Shown here: in pieces, positions 1 to 9,547 of the stretch
Numbering within the stretch: position 1 is the first letter of the stretch
Layout: each line of letters opens with the position of its first letter
Source of the DNA: Pyrenopolyporus hunteri
Taxonomy: Eukaryota > Ascomycota > Sordariomycetes > Xylariales > Hypoxylaceae
Assembly: GCA_902806595.1 (NCBI GenBank)
Contig: CADCXC010000004.1
Location: forward strand, 3,162,001-3,226,000
Length of the DNA: 64,000 nucleotides
Reading direction: 5' to 3'
Program-made: the position numbers and the translations under genes
The notes under the pieces: generated by a model
What the model saw: the letters and a program-made list of their open reading frames with translations, nothing else
The model's database searches: none
What the model was told of the DNA's origin: nothing

Positions 1-1
1 C

Positions 2-892
2 GAGTGCAAGTCGGTGCCTAACCCGCAATATATCGTACACCAAGACGAGCTTGAGTGGAAGACGCGAAGCATCCTCGTGGACTGGATGATTGAGGTCCAC
101 ACTAGATTCCATCTCCTTCCTGAAACCCTCTTCCTTGCGATCAACATCATCGACCGCTTCCTATCTCAGAAGGTGGTCCAGCTCGATCGAGTGCAGCTCG
201 TGGGCATTACAGCGATGTTCATTGCGGCAAAATACGAAGAAGTCCTTTCACCTCACGTTAGTAACTATAGAATGGTGTCGGACGACGGCTTCAGTGATGC
301 AGAGATCCTTAGCGCGGAACGATTCATCCTAGAGACCCTGAACTATGATTTGAGTTATCCGAATCCTATGAACTTCCTTCGCCGCATCTCGAAGGCAGAT
401 GATTACGACATCCAATCGCGAACCATAGGCAAGTTCCTCATGGAGATCAGTATCGTCGACTATCGATTTATGGCATATCGTCCTAGCCACGTCGCTGCTG
501 CTGCCATGTACCTTGCTCGAATGATCCTCGACCGCGGTGAATGGGTGAGTCCTTCTGTTACGACGAGCAGCATTTTTGGGCCATTTCTAACATCTCCTAG
601 GATCCTACTATTGCATACTACGCCGGTTATACAGAAGAGGAGATTGAGCCGGTCTTCGAGCTCATGGTAGACTACTTGGCGCGTCCTATCTGTCACGAAG
701 CCTTCTATAAGAAGTATGCTAGCAAGAAGTTCATGAAAGGTATTTGATCCCAAATGGTATTTTTTTTATATCTCTCACTAACGGCCCCTAGCTTCGTTGA
801 TCACCCGCCAATGGGCCAAGAAGAACGCACCCATCTTCGGTATCACGGACACGAAGATGTCGGTGGACGACCTCTCGTCGCTAGATTATTGA
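2..892 (+). CDS. nimE/cdc13-like: G2/mitotic B-type cyclin, 5' end missing (partial)
   Basis: This is the C-terminal 260 or so residues of a B-type cyclin, the partner of the Cdc2/Cdk1 kinase that drives entry into mitosis. Exons are 2-544, 601-739 and 792-892, with introns of 56 and 52 nt. The reading frame is open through the window edge, so the N-terminus with its destruction box lies upstream. The cyclin N box contains LEWKTRSILVDWMIEVHTRF and the later stretch YEEVLSPHVSNY. The cyclin C fold follows (LNYDLSYPNPMNFLRRISKA, then MAYRPSHVAAAAMYLAR). The ending QWAK plus a short acidic tail is also usual for the family. Similarity to the Aspergillus NimE and fission yeast Cdc13 type is strong from memory. 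Only the missing start is uncertain. Confidence 0.95.
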
Positions 893-2048
893 TCCACCTA
901 CCATTCGCACACCACATAATATTCCTACGTTAAGAGTCTTCTTGAGTGTCAGGATACTCAAGGTCTCGTTGGATGGTGGCCTTACGATAACTTGCATGAC
1001 GTTCGGCCACATGACTCGCATATTCTCGGTTCTGAATCGTCCTACTTGAGACGATCTAGGCATCTAGTTTTCCATGCTCGGGGAGCAGTTGACTTCCCAA
1101 CAACGCATGGAGGTACCCGGTTATACCAGATTTCCCGGGGTTTCGGTAGCATACATCTACGTTTGTTCGTCGCTACCGGTCTCATTTTTTCTTTTTGCCG
1201 TGTGCTAGACACACAACACTGCAGTAAAAGGTGTCGGGGCGTCTAGAGCTGGTGGCGTTTCGCCTTAGGTAATTTTACGAATCCTCTACGTCCCGACGCT
1301 GCTTTGTCCCAGAAGCCGCCGTAAGGTTCTACTCAAGTCCTAAGTAGCCTTGGTCTCAGCTTCACCAAGTTTTATCCACCCAGCCTACTAAGCTTCTCGG
1401 AGAAGCTTTGGTAAATGAATCCGTGGATACCTGAAGCTGGGCACTGGCGAGTGGTGGGATGCCTTACAAAATTGTACATATTATTTGTTAACAAGTCGCG
1501 GATTAGAACAGGGCAGGGACAAGGGCACGGTCGGCAGTCAGAGTTGCGTTGCATTAATCGAGGTTTCATTGAGGTTATGACTAGCTGAGCATGCTTTTTT
1601 TTTCTCAAGAGTTTCGCGTCTACTTTGATATCGTTACGTGTTTATTTGAGCAGTTGAATGTATTGCCGAGACTCGAGTTGTGAAGCGACGTTTCCTATTC
1701 TTGCAGCGGCATTGGCCGAGATGATTCTACTTTCAATAATCGTTCCTAGACCAGGTACCTTACCTATCCCCAACTAACGAAGCCAAATAGGCAGCTCGAG
1801 TAAAAGCCACCCGGCTATCTACGCCCCATTCCCCCTTTTCAGCCGATTACTCCCAAGCACTTTTGTAAGCAGCCTAACCACTCCCACAGGTCCTCATTAC
1901 TTCTCCCAGTCCGCCGGATACGCCGCCCGCCCCTCGAGGGCCCGCGCTCGCGCCGTGGGCCCAAGTTCTGCTCCGCCGGTAGCCGTTTTGCGTTTCTACG
2001 CCGTCTACATGTAGTCCCGGAGCGTAGGTGGGGGGTCAATGCCTCCAA

Positions 2049-2321
2049 TTAGTAGCCAATATCTGAAGACGCCTTCATCCGACTCGAGCTGGGCTTTGGG
2101 TCGTCCGATTGATGGTTCTGGAGGTTTGTGTTCTCAGGATCAGTGTTGAACCACGAAGGCAAGAGATACTTAAAATTGAGGTTCGTGAGTTCAGGGATAG
2201 GCCACTCTTTGGATCCATCACCGCCGGTGTTATTATCAGTTTGAGACCCTGTTGTTGATGTTGGTTGTGCTGTTCTTCTCATCTTCATGGTCGTCCGCGT
2301 CGGACCCCCGCCCCGCCCCAA
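2049..2321 (-). CDS. Doubtful small ORF (90 aa), unrecognised
   Basis: An ATG-initiated 90-residue frame, polar and rich in S, T, N and P, with a less random central segment (WPIPELTNLNFKYLLPSWF). The same frame stays open for another 69 codons after its stop (to 1839), but that part is arginine-rich and looks like noncoding G+C-rich DNA. I recognise no family. It could be a small gene, the relic of one, or chance. Confidence 0.2.
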   Translation of the reverse strand: MGRGGGPTRTTMKMRRTAQPTSTTGSQTDNNTGGDGSKEWPIPELTNLNFKYLLPSWFNTDPENTNLQNHQSDDPKPSSSRMKASSDIGY

Positions 2322-3515
2322 TGTTCGCGGACATAGTGACGATGTATCAATGGCCTAGCAAGAAGGTAGGGTAGGGATGCTGTTAACCTAGGACTTAGGC
2401 TAACGGACTCTGACTCTCGCGGTTGAGATACTATCACCTTCCTAAATTACAGGCTAGTCTTACGCAAATCTCGGATGGGGGCAAAGCCGTTGAGAACTCG
2501 GATACATATTCTAGGTAGATGGTATCTAGAGTATTGATATCAACTTACATTTTGGTGTTTAGTAAGTACTAGAGAAGCGATGTGAATGCCACCGTTAATG
2601 ATTCGAAGTACGACTAGACTTATAGAAGTATTCTGTATCTTTAGGTGAATGAAACTAATACAACACGAAGAATTAAATTCTTAAAGTTAATAGGACGGTG
2701 GACGGTTATGTGTTGCTAGAGGGGCTTTCATTTGCGTGTGTGTAACTCGAGAAAGACGTACGGATATGATTTATGGTTGGTGTTGTAAGTTGAGACGATA
2801 TTCTTCCACCAGAACCAATCTTTAATTATTAAGAGTGCCAATTGCGCATATATACATAATTTACCAAGTGATTCCCTCATAATGAATAGTTGGGTGCGAA
2901 TAATCGTCTGTTGGCGCGGAAGGTTCAGATCTTCTCGTGTCTAAACCACGCCGGTCCAACACAACGGATTGTTAAAATAGGGGGGAGTGTCCCCACATAT
3001 ATCATCACCATCAACCCAGGTCCTCAAATTCTGTCACTTCGGATCGATATATTCACCTAACCACCCGTATTAATACTGGCAAGTAGTTTTACGCTAGAAA
3101 CGCATCGAATAGAGCAAACAGCAGAGTTTTATTTTTCTAACACCGCCCCGCTACCTCTATCCAATAGATACCTAGCGATGCGTTCTACGGGGTTAGGGCT
3201 TGACAGATGAGCACTTAGGTAGGCGGTTAAGAAGATTCAGCACCAGAAACAGTCTATTATTTCATACGTACGGCTGTCCATCTGGGGCCGCTGATGTGTG
3301 TGAAGGGTCCTGTGTAAGAACCAACTGTATATTTACAGTACTCCATGAAGTTTTACACACCCGGCAGACAAAATGATCCCATTCAATTGTCTTCGCCAAC
3401 CCTTATCCTCGCGTCTGGTTCAGTACGCTCCCAAATATCCTCCATCACCTCTCCTCCATTTTCCAGGCCGTCGACGGTTCGACGATTCCTTGGATTTGCC
3501 TATACGGCTCCGTAC

Positions 3516-3517
<2 letters not shown>

Positions 3518-3546
<29 letters not shown>
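3518..3546. repeat. 29-nt poly(T) tract
   Basis: An uninterrupted run of 29 T on the plus strand. Read in the direction of the neighbouring minus-strand gene it is a poly(A) tract beginning about 168 nt after the stop codon at 3714. Confidence 0.9.
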
Positions 3547-3548
<2 letters not shown>

Positions 3549-3713
3549 GGGGCGGTACCCTAAAATACTGTTAGACACGAGCTCAAGGCAATGTTTGCGA
3601 GTGAATGTTGTATGTTCATACCTAACAGACGCTATTAGCGCGGCGTAGACGATTCATACCGGATCTCGTAAGCCAGTGATATTCTTTTCCGGACGCGGGA
3701 ACCAGCGGGGACT

Positions 3714-4574
3714 TCAGTCGACCACCCAATCGTCGTCGTTCCAGCGGACCTCGTAGCGGCGTCGAGAAGCACGGAGAGGGTTGGCACGAGGCTGGTTCGG
3801 TGTCTCGTAGTGCGGCTCGTCGTCGTGTAGCTCCACGTACGACCTTTTCTTAGGCCGGGACGTTTCCTCTTGCGGCCCGTCCGAGTGAATAGGTCGGCCA
3901 TAGGATAAGCTACCATGCCATTGATTCTCTTTGTCGGTAGCCGCATCTCCGCTGTTGTTCCCGTCGATTTCGGAGTCGTGTGACTGATGAAAGGGACCTT
4001 GATTCATCAGTCGAGGATCGATGGGCGTTCTGTAACCGTAAGGGCGGTTGGTACCCGGTTTGGGGGTGGCGAGGCGTTGTAGATCCGGAGTGAGAAACCG
4101 GCAAACTGGATCCCGTGCCGAACGTAATACAGTAGGGTCGGCGAGGACGTCCCGGCCCGCCTTTCGTCCAGGGCCTTGACGGCGAGGGGTGGAGGGAGAT
4201 GGGGTGCCGTACGCCGAGAGTCTTTCCTTCGGCGGTACCACAGGGACGTACGTCGAGCTCACGTACCAGCCCTGACCATTTCCAAGAGCATTGGCCGACG
4301 AGCTTCTTGTCTGGAATGTGGGCGAGTCGAATGGTGATCGTTCGGCTAAGACTTGACTCTCGCGATAGGCGCGAGCTGCCCGCTGACGTTCGTCGATAGA
4401 GCTCCATTGATTAATATTGTCGTAGAGGGTTGGTCTGGAGCCGCCAACTGTGGTGAGACGATTTACCACCAAGGGAGGAGAGTCGTAAGACACATCCATT
4501 TCGGATGAGCTACTCTCAGGTTGATAAAATGGGCTGCTAGACTTTTGCGGAGGGGTACGAGGCGTGGACGACAT
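3714..4574 (-). CDS. Disordered protein of unknown family, tandem paralog A (286 aa)
   Basis: A single-exon gene for a 286-residue low-complexity protein rich in S, P, R and T, with no signal peptide, membrane segment or domain I can name. Its reality is supported by the neighbouring gene B (5226-6083), which has nearly the same length and the same motifs in the same order. These are an N-terminal MS..PRTP, SPFDSPT (about 80-86), SSSA.ALG (91-98), YVSS.Y.P..PP.ER (104-118) with GTP.P soon after, DPV.RFL.P.L.RL (155-168), R.PIDPR (182-188), DKE..W and a late R.Y.EL.DD. The many SP/TP sites suggest proline-directed phosphorylation, which is inference. The C-terminus is basic then acidic (RRRYEVRWNDDDWVVD). 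The start is the first ATG and matches the start of B. Function unknown. Confidence 0.75.
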   Translation of the reverse strand: MSSTPRTPPQKSSSPFYQPESSSSEMDVSYDSPPLVVNRLTTVGGSRPTLYDNINQWSSIDERQRAARAYRESQVLAERSPFDSPTFQTRSSSANALGNGQGWYVSSTYVPVVPPKERLSAYGTPSPSTPRRQGPGRKAGRDVLADPTVLRSARDPVCRFLTPDLQRLATPKPGTNRPYGYRTPIDPRLMNQGPFHQSHDSEIDGNNSGDAATDKENQWHGSLSYGRPIHSDGPQEETSRPKKRSYVELHDDEPHYETPNQPRANPLRASRRRYEVRWNDDDWVVD

Positions 4575-5225
4575 CTTGAAGGTGCTAAAGGCGGGTAGAG
4601 ACGATCAAGTATCGGTTTCGACGATTCCAGGATGGAGTTGTAGTGAGGAACCCAAGGTTGATGTGGTTCGGTGCAAGATCTGACGGGAGAGCGATGCGAG
4701 AATCTTGCGATGAGGCACGCTTGAAAACGATCTGTGCTAGAGGGAGACGCTCGCAATTGTTTGACGATGGAAGATGGAGAGTGTGGAAGTGTGGGCTGGA
4801 ATAAAAGTTGATCGATGTGGTTAAGGTAGCGAGAGATTTATGTAACCCTACGCTGAGGCACGGTGAGTTTGCTATTCGACTTCCACCACGCCTTTACTGG
4901 GGCAGAGTATTTTTGACCGAGCCGCATAGACCTACTTAGTGCTGAGAATCATCGAGTAAGAGCACGTCACTAGAAAATGGACGACAATGTATATATACAG
5001 TGAAAATGTACCGACTTCCTTTTCAAACATCGTATCCTGATTCGACGCGTTAACTACCCAACTCACTCGCACTCTCATATCGTACATGTCTGTAGTTTAT
5101 GTGCGTCATGTAACCGACGAGTTCCCACTGAAGTCTCGTGAAATACCCGCGCTATATTCTTCTACTGGGGACTAGTAAAGACAAGTAAAGACATCGAAAT
5201 CACTTCTATGATGGGTAGTAAAGAA
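4575..5225. other. Spacer between paralogs A and B
   Basis: This holds the 5' leader and promoter of paralog A (see the conserved block at 4869-5083) and the 3' UTR of paralog B. No other gene is visible. Confidence 0.6.
4869..5083 (-). promoter_or_regulatory. Duplicated upstream block of paralog A, with TATA-like element
   Basis: This block lies about 295-510 nt upstream of the paralog A start and can be aligned by eye with 6358-6598 upstream of paralog B. Shared landmarks in order are TTGCTATTCG, GTATTTTTGACC, GCATAGACCT followed by CTTAG, CATCGAGTA, ATATATAC (near 4990), CGACT.CCTTT and GACGCG followed by ACTACC. The TATATATAC-like element about 415 nt upstream of the start codon could be the TATA box of a long 5' leader. 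Promoter activity is inferred only from position and conservation. Confidence 0.6.
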
Positions 5226-6083
5226 TCAGTTCTTGCATGAATTGTCGGAGGGCGAACCATCGTCATAGTCGTCATCGCTTAACTCGGTATAGCGTTGCTC
5301 CCCGAGCATGCTTAGCAGCTCCTGAATTTCGGTTTCGTCTTCGGCCTGCTCCCATTCACTGGAGCTGGCATACCACGTGTTGTACGTCTGATTGCTCCAT
5401 TCTTTTTCTTTATCGAAATTCTCCTCCTTCCCCTCCCCCTCCTCCTCCCCCTCCTCCTCCTCGTGATCCTCAGCCATTTCATACGTTTGGTTCCCGGAGA
5501 ACCAGCCTTCAGTTGCAATTCGAGGGTCAATTGGCCTATCGCAGCTGATGTTCGAGGAGCCGCTGTTGTTCTCGGCGTCTCTCAGGCGGAGTAATTCTGG
5601 GGCGAGGAATCGTCTCACAGGGTCCAACCGGCGGAATCCCGTGGCGCGAGTGGCTAGGCCAGAGCTAGGGGGAGTGGCGGATAGACATGAATCCTCCCTG
5701 ATACGACAGTGTTGGGCGGAGCGCGGGCACGGCGTGCCCTGGGCGGAAGATCGCTCGATTGGTGGTGTGAGGGGAAGGTAGACGGAGCTTACATACATGT
5801 CCTGGAAGAATCGGCCGAGAGCAATGGCAGACGAGCTCATGGAGTCGTAGGTAGGCGAGTCGAAGGGTGACGGCTCTGCTGTGGCCTGGGGGTGAGGGAG
5901 GGTGTAGAAGGACGACTCTCGCGGCACTCTGAGATAACCTTGCGGATACCAGATCCCGAGAGGATCCGGATTGGTATCGTCATCGTCGGTATGGCGAACC
6001 ATCGAGGGAGTAAATCCCCGGGACTGGGTCTGATCCGAGGGGCCGCTCGGCTGGGGAGACGGGGTTCTCGGCCGGAAAGACAT
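5226..6083 (-). CDS. Disordered protein of unknown family, tandem paralog B (285 aa)
   Basis: A single-exon gene encoding a 285-residue polar protein, the diverged tandem copy of the gene at 3714-4574. I chose the ATG at 6083 rather than the in-frame ATG at 6122. The resulting N-terminus MSFRPRTP aligns with MSSTPRTP of copy A, and the lengths then agree (285 and 286). The shared blocks are SPFDSPT (72-78), SSSA.ALG (83-90), YVSS.Y.P..PP.ER (97-111) followed by GTP.P, DPV.RFL.P.L.RL (154-167), R.PIDPR (183-189), DKE.EW and QRYTELSDDD near the C-terminus. Unlike A it contains an acidic run (about residues 206-222) made by a GAG/GAA-type microsatellite. Outside the blocks the two proteins have diverged almost completely, so the duplication is not recent. 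No known domain recognised. Confidence 0.75.
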   Translation of the reverse strand: MSFRPRTPSPQPSGPSDQTQSRGFTPSMVRHTDDDDTNPDPLGIWYPQGYLRVPRESSFYTLPHPQATAEPSPFDSPTYDSMSSSAIALGRFFQDMYVSSVYLPLTPPIERSSAQGTPCPRSAQHCRIREDSCLSATPPSSGLATRATGFRRLDPVRRFLAPELLRLRDAENNSGSSNISCDRPIDPRIATEGWFSGNQTYEMAEDHEEEEGEEEGEGKEENFDKEKEWSNQTYNTWYASSSEWEQAEDETEIQELLSMLGEQRYTELSDDDYDDGSPSDNSCKN

Positions 6084-6630
6084 GATGATAGAAATCTTGC
6101 GCTGATAAAAGACAATTTGCAAGGCCCGGACTTGGTTTTTATATCCTGATGGCGGGGCTTACCGCCTGATGATAGCCGGCGGAGAGATTGATGTGGTAAA
6201 TTGGCACGTAAGTCTAGTAGGTGGTGGTGTATGTAGGCAGAAAATGTGACGAGAGGTTGGTGAACGAAGGAGAAACTCAATTGGTAGACGTATGAGTTGA
6301 ATAGACGTGAATCAGAGTAGTTCGAAGGTTAATAAGCTCTCGGTAGTAGAAGAAGAGTTTGCTATTCGGTTTGCGAGAGTAAGAAGCGTTGACTACTTCT
6401 ACCGCACCTACACGCGGGAAAGGTATTTTTGACCTGCGCGCATAGACCTCCTTAGCGTTGAAAACCATCGAGTAGAAGAAACACTCCGCTGGAAATGACG
6501 ACGGTATATATATACGGTGGTAATAAACCGACTCCCTTTCCAAGTACCATATACTGGCTTGACGCGATGACTACCCGACTCATTCGCGCCTCCATTCAGG
6601 ATTTATGCTTTCCATCGATTCCTTAACCCC
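6084..6630. other. Spacer between paralog B and the ferroportin gene
   Basis: It contains the leader and promoter of paralog B (conserved block 6358-6598) and, at its right end, the 3' end of the ferroportin gene. No additional gene seen. Confidence 0.6.
6358..6598 (-). promoter_or_regulatory. Duplicated upstream block of paralog B, with TATA-like element
   Basis: This is the counterpart of 4869-5083, lying about 275-515 nt upstream of the paralog B start. The same landmarks occur in the same order, including GTATTTTTGACC, GCATAGACCTCCTTAG, CATCGAGTAGAA, TATATATATAC (about 6504-6514) and CGACTCCCTTTCC. Conservation of an unspliced upstream region over this length, while much of the protein has drifted, suggests retained regulatory function. 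Confidence 0.6.
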
Positions 6631-8508
6631 TTACCAACCCCTCTCGCTGGCACAGAGCCCCCCAGTCAGCTTCTCCCAGTGAATCAGGTGCCCTCTCTGT
6701 CGACGGACCCAACTAGCATACATGATCCAGCTAATCAGCACTGACACGAAGCTCGCGAGAGCTAACCACTTGTACTGGTCAGTTCGGGGAAAAGCTATGG
6801 CCGCGCCTGCTCCAAGCAGTTCGAATATGTTCACGACCGAATTCTCGGTGCCGGCGAAGCTCGAGCGTTGGTGCCCGGGGACAAGAGTCTGCGTCAGTTG
6901 CTGCGTCGTGAGATCGAAGACCCAGACGCCGAGCCGCGAGAAGGCCAAGAATGAGAATAACACGACGCTCCAACCCACGCTAGGCGAAGTTTTCTCGCCT
7001 ATTATTCTCCGGATTATGTCGGACAGGTTCTCTGACCCATCCCTTTGCGCTGAGATCCCCCATAGAGCGAGTACGACTGGCACCTTCGGGTTTCATTAGC
7101 ATTCGCAACCGAATTAAACTGCATAGGGCTAGCCATAGAGATACCGTGTTGATTATCTGCCAGCTAATACCCCAGAGCCCAAATCGTTGCAGTCCGATTA
7201 GTGTTTGGAGGTCCTTATTTCCCTCCTGGCCACCGGCAATTAGGCGAACCCCCAATTCGTCGTCTCTATCAGCCGGGGACGAGGAAGCACGATGATGATG
7301 CTCTTTTCCCATATACTCGATCCCGCGGGGAGTAATGACTGTGCTGCTGATCTCAAACACGGAGCCGATAGCCCTGGCAATTGTAATGATATTGAGAGAG
7401 TAGCCTACGTTAATCAGATAAGTAATGAAGGTTGCCCTCCAAGTTAGCATATTGAAATGTAAGAGAGCTAATGCGGCGGAAGGGACCCAGACGGAAGTGC
7501 CAAAATACATCTCGAAGCCATGGAAATACTGCCGAGTCTTCGTTATCCACGATCTTGACGTTTCCTGCGTTGCCGCTACTGGGCGCGGCGGAGGCGCTGG
7601 ACGCGGCGCTTGTAATAAGGGGCTACTATTCCACGCTCGCTTCGCAGAGAAAATTTCGATTGGAATGCTAACAAGACTCGTCAGTCCAGTGAATACAACA
7701 CCCAAGCGGATCGAGCCGAGAGCTGAGATGACGACCGATGTTAGGATAGGTGATATCAGCTTGCAGACAAGGTCAATCCTCCGCATGACGGCGTTGAGAT
7801 GTGTTAGATCGTACGGATTGCCGGCGGGAGCGGCCACGGTGACGACCCAGTCTCGCTCCATCGATATGAGGTTACCCGAAGCACTTAGACGCTCGATGAT
7901 GCCAAAGGTGACTGCAATGGCGAAACCGATGCCTTTGAGGATAGCGTTCGTGGGTAGGACGAAGGTAGTTTGTCGCTCTAGCAAATCTTCTTGGCTTAAG
8001 ATTAATATCCAGAAGAACGAGCCAAGGATGACCGAGCCCCGGTTGCAGACGATGGTAGACAGCAAAGTACGGAGCCTATTGGGCGAATGCTCGACCCAGC
8101 GCCCAACGGAGCCGGAGAACAAGATCATGGCAAAATATACTATAATCATGCTGCAGACCTGGATTAGTAACGGTTCCCGGGCAGATTCAACGTATGTGGC
8201 GAGGCTTGCCGGAGCGCGGCTGCTACGAGGGTATCGGGATACGCCGCGGCGGTGAAAAGAATCTTATCACTTGGTGAGCTGATGAACCCTGGAACTCAGG
8301 CGCCGCATCCCGGGAGACATACCGCGGCGAACTCGTAACCCCGGGCATTCCATGTCGAGAAAGCATGGCTGACGTATAGGTTGAGGGCTTGTGATCGAGT
8401 GAGGCCGCTCGGGGTGACACTGCCGTTACCAGCAGGGTGGTTACTGGTATCGGACACCACGAGGCTATCCTCGCTGCTTCTGTCCGTGCTGCTGCTATCC
8501 ATTCTCAT
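6631..8508 (-). CDS. Ferroportin-like (SLC40A1 family) iron exporter
   Basis: A 571-residue multi-pass membrane protein of the ferroportin family, which exports ferrous iron from the cytosol across the plasma or vacuolar membrane. Minus-strand exons, 5' to 3', are 8508-8323, 8262-8192, 8150-7145 and 7083-6631. Their introns are 60, 41 and 61 nt. Family landmarks are LYVSHAFSTWNARGYEFAA at the end of exon 1, ERLSASGNLISMERDWVV in the first half, LNAVMRRIDLVCKLISP, and near the C-terminus FSRLGVWVFDLTTQQLTQ. The last intron has the good donor GTATCT and branch GCTAATG but an AAG acceptor; it restores ISWQIINTVPVVLALWG. The 41-nt intron is shorter than usual and has a weak donor (GTTGAA) but a good ACTAAT branch and CAG acceptor. 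A 9-bp tandem repeat lies about 90 nt upstream of the start. Confidence 0.9.
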
Positions 8509-8593
8509 AGGTAATAGGAAGGGTATAGAGTCGAGTTATATCGAATCGTGGTAGCGGACCATGACCCGCGTAGACTACCATGTAACGAGTATC

Positions 8594-8638
8594 GTAGAAA
8601 CTGTAGAAACCGTAGAAACTGTAGAAACTACAGAAACT
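8594..8638. repeat. Five tandem 9-bp units GTAGAAACT
   Basis: Four units of GTAGAAACT (one with a terminal C) followed by ACAGAAACT, in perfect 9-bp register. The array starts about 86 nt upstream of the ferroportin start codon, so it sits in the core promoter or leader. On the transcribed strand the unit reads AGTTTCTAC. Confidence 0.9.
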
Positions 8639-8990
8639 ATGCTCTGTTGAATAACTATGAACTAAGGTACCTATATAAACGCCTATAAACTGGTGCGGGA
8701 TTGACCAATGGGTGAGTCAGGCCGAGAAATCTTGAATGATATTATACCATTGATGGATGTTGCAATCAAGAACGACCGTTTGGGCGGATTGACATATCAT
8801 TGGTGAATTCTAAGGAAGTGGGAATTTTTATGTTAAGTTGCTTAGCGAGGCCCGGCCGGGATGAGAGCCGGTTATCGGAGGGCTATGTAGATACCTAGGT
8901 ACGTATTGTATAATAGGTACCTACCGGTCTACTATTATGACGGTGCCCCTATCTTATAGGCAATTATCAACCCTGACCTGCCGCGTTAGA

Positions 8991-9024
8991 TACCTACCTA
9001 CCTACTTACCTACCTACCTACCTA
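8991..9024. repeat. TACC/CTAC tetranucleotide microsatellite
   Basis: About eight units of TACC with one interruption (CTTACC). It belongs to the TAGG/CCTA sequence family scattered through the intergenic DNA of this window. Confidence 0.85.
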
Positions 9025-9547
9025 TACGTATTATCACCATTACGGGACAATCATCTAAAATTGCACCAAGTCATAAGGGACAAGCAGAATTGAGCTTGCA
9101 AACTCGCCTGTTTCAAGAACATGCTATGATTTATTCGTTCCCTCGTGATTGTTTTGAGAAACCTCTTTCTAAGTGGGATCGCTCACGGAGTAACCATGAA
9201 CTCCGAATAAAAACCACTCCCCGGGCGCCATTAAACCCCTCGTCCCTCCTATATTCCACCATTACCATTTTGAGATATGCCGTATCCCCTCATTGTGGGA
9301 AACGTCCCCAATCAATAAGTCCTGTCCCATCACATCGTGGCCTAAGTCGTCGGCGAAACTCCTCCAGGGGGCCCTCTAATTTTGAATAAGATTACGCGCA
9401 ATCCGTTTGGCCGTCAAGGTCTTCAATAATAGTTTGAGAAGAAGAAGAGGAAGAATAATAGTAATGAGAGCTCGAAACTTGGATGGCCGTTGGATGATCG
9501 AGCGATGATCAATCCAACGATAGAAACGGGCCCGTTTCGACTCATAG

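Larger units (their letters stand above)
893..3713. other. Intergenic region, one weak ORF and a 29-T tract
   Basis: This stretch lies between the cyclin stop and the stop of the first tandem paralog. It presumably holds both 3' UTRs. Apart from the weak minus-strand ORF at 2049-2321 and the T tract at 3518-3546, I see no coding signal, RNA gene or transposon. Much of 2400-3300 looks A+T-rich with frequent TpA. Confidence 0.5.
8509..9547. other. Intergenic region upstream of ferroportin gene
   Basis: It holds the ferroportin promoter side, with the 9-bp tandem repeat at 8594-8638 and a CTAC-type microsatellite at 8991-9024. It also holds the 3' side of the small gene at 9548. No classic SreA-type ATCWGATAA iron element was found by eye. 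No further gene supported. Confidence 0.5.

Noticed and set aside
5237..5548. Plus-strand frame with a long proline run
   Set aside because: This is the antisense of the glutamate-rich microsatellite in paralog B.
6083..6122. Upstream in-frame ATG giving 13 extra residues to paralog B
   Set aside because: The extension has no counterpart in paralog A. Starting at 6083 aligns both N-termini and equalises the lengths.
7425..8255. 276-codon plus-strand open frame
   Set aside because: It lies entirely antisense to the ferroportin exons, has no domain signal, and the minus strand carries clear family motifs.
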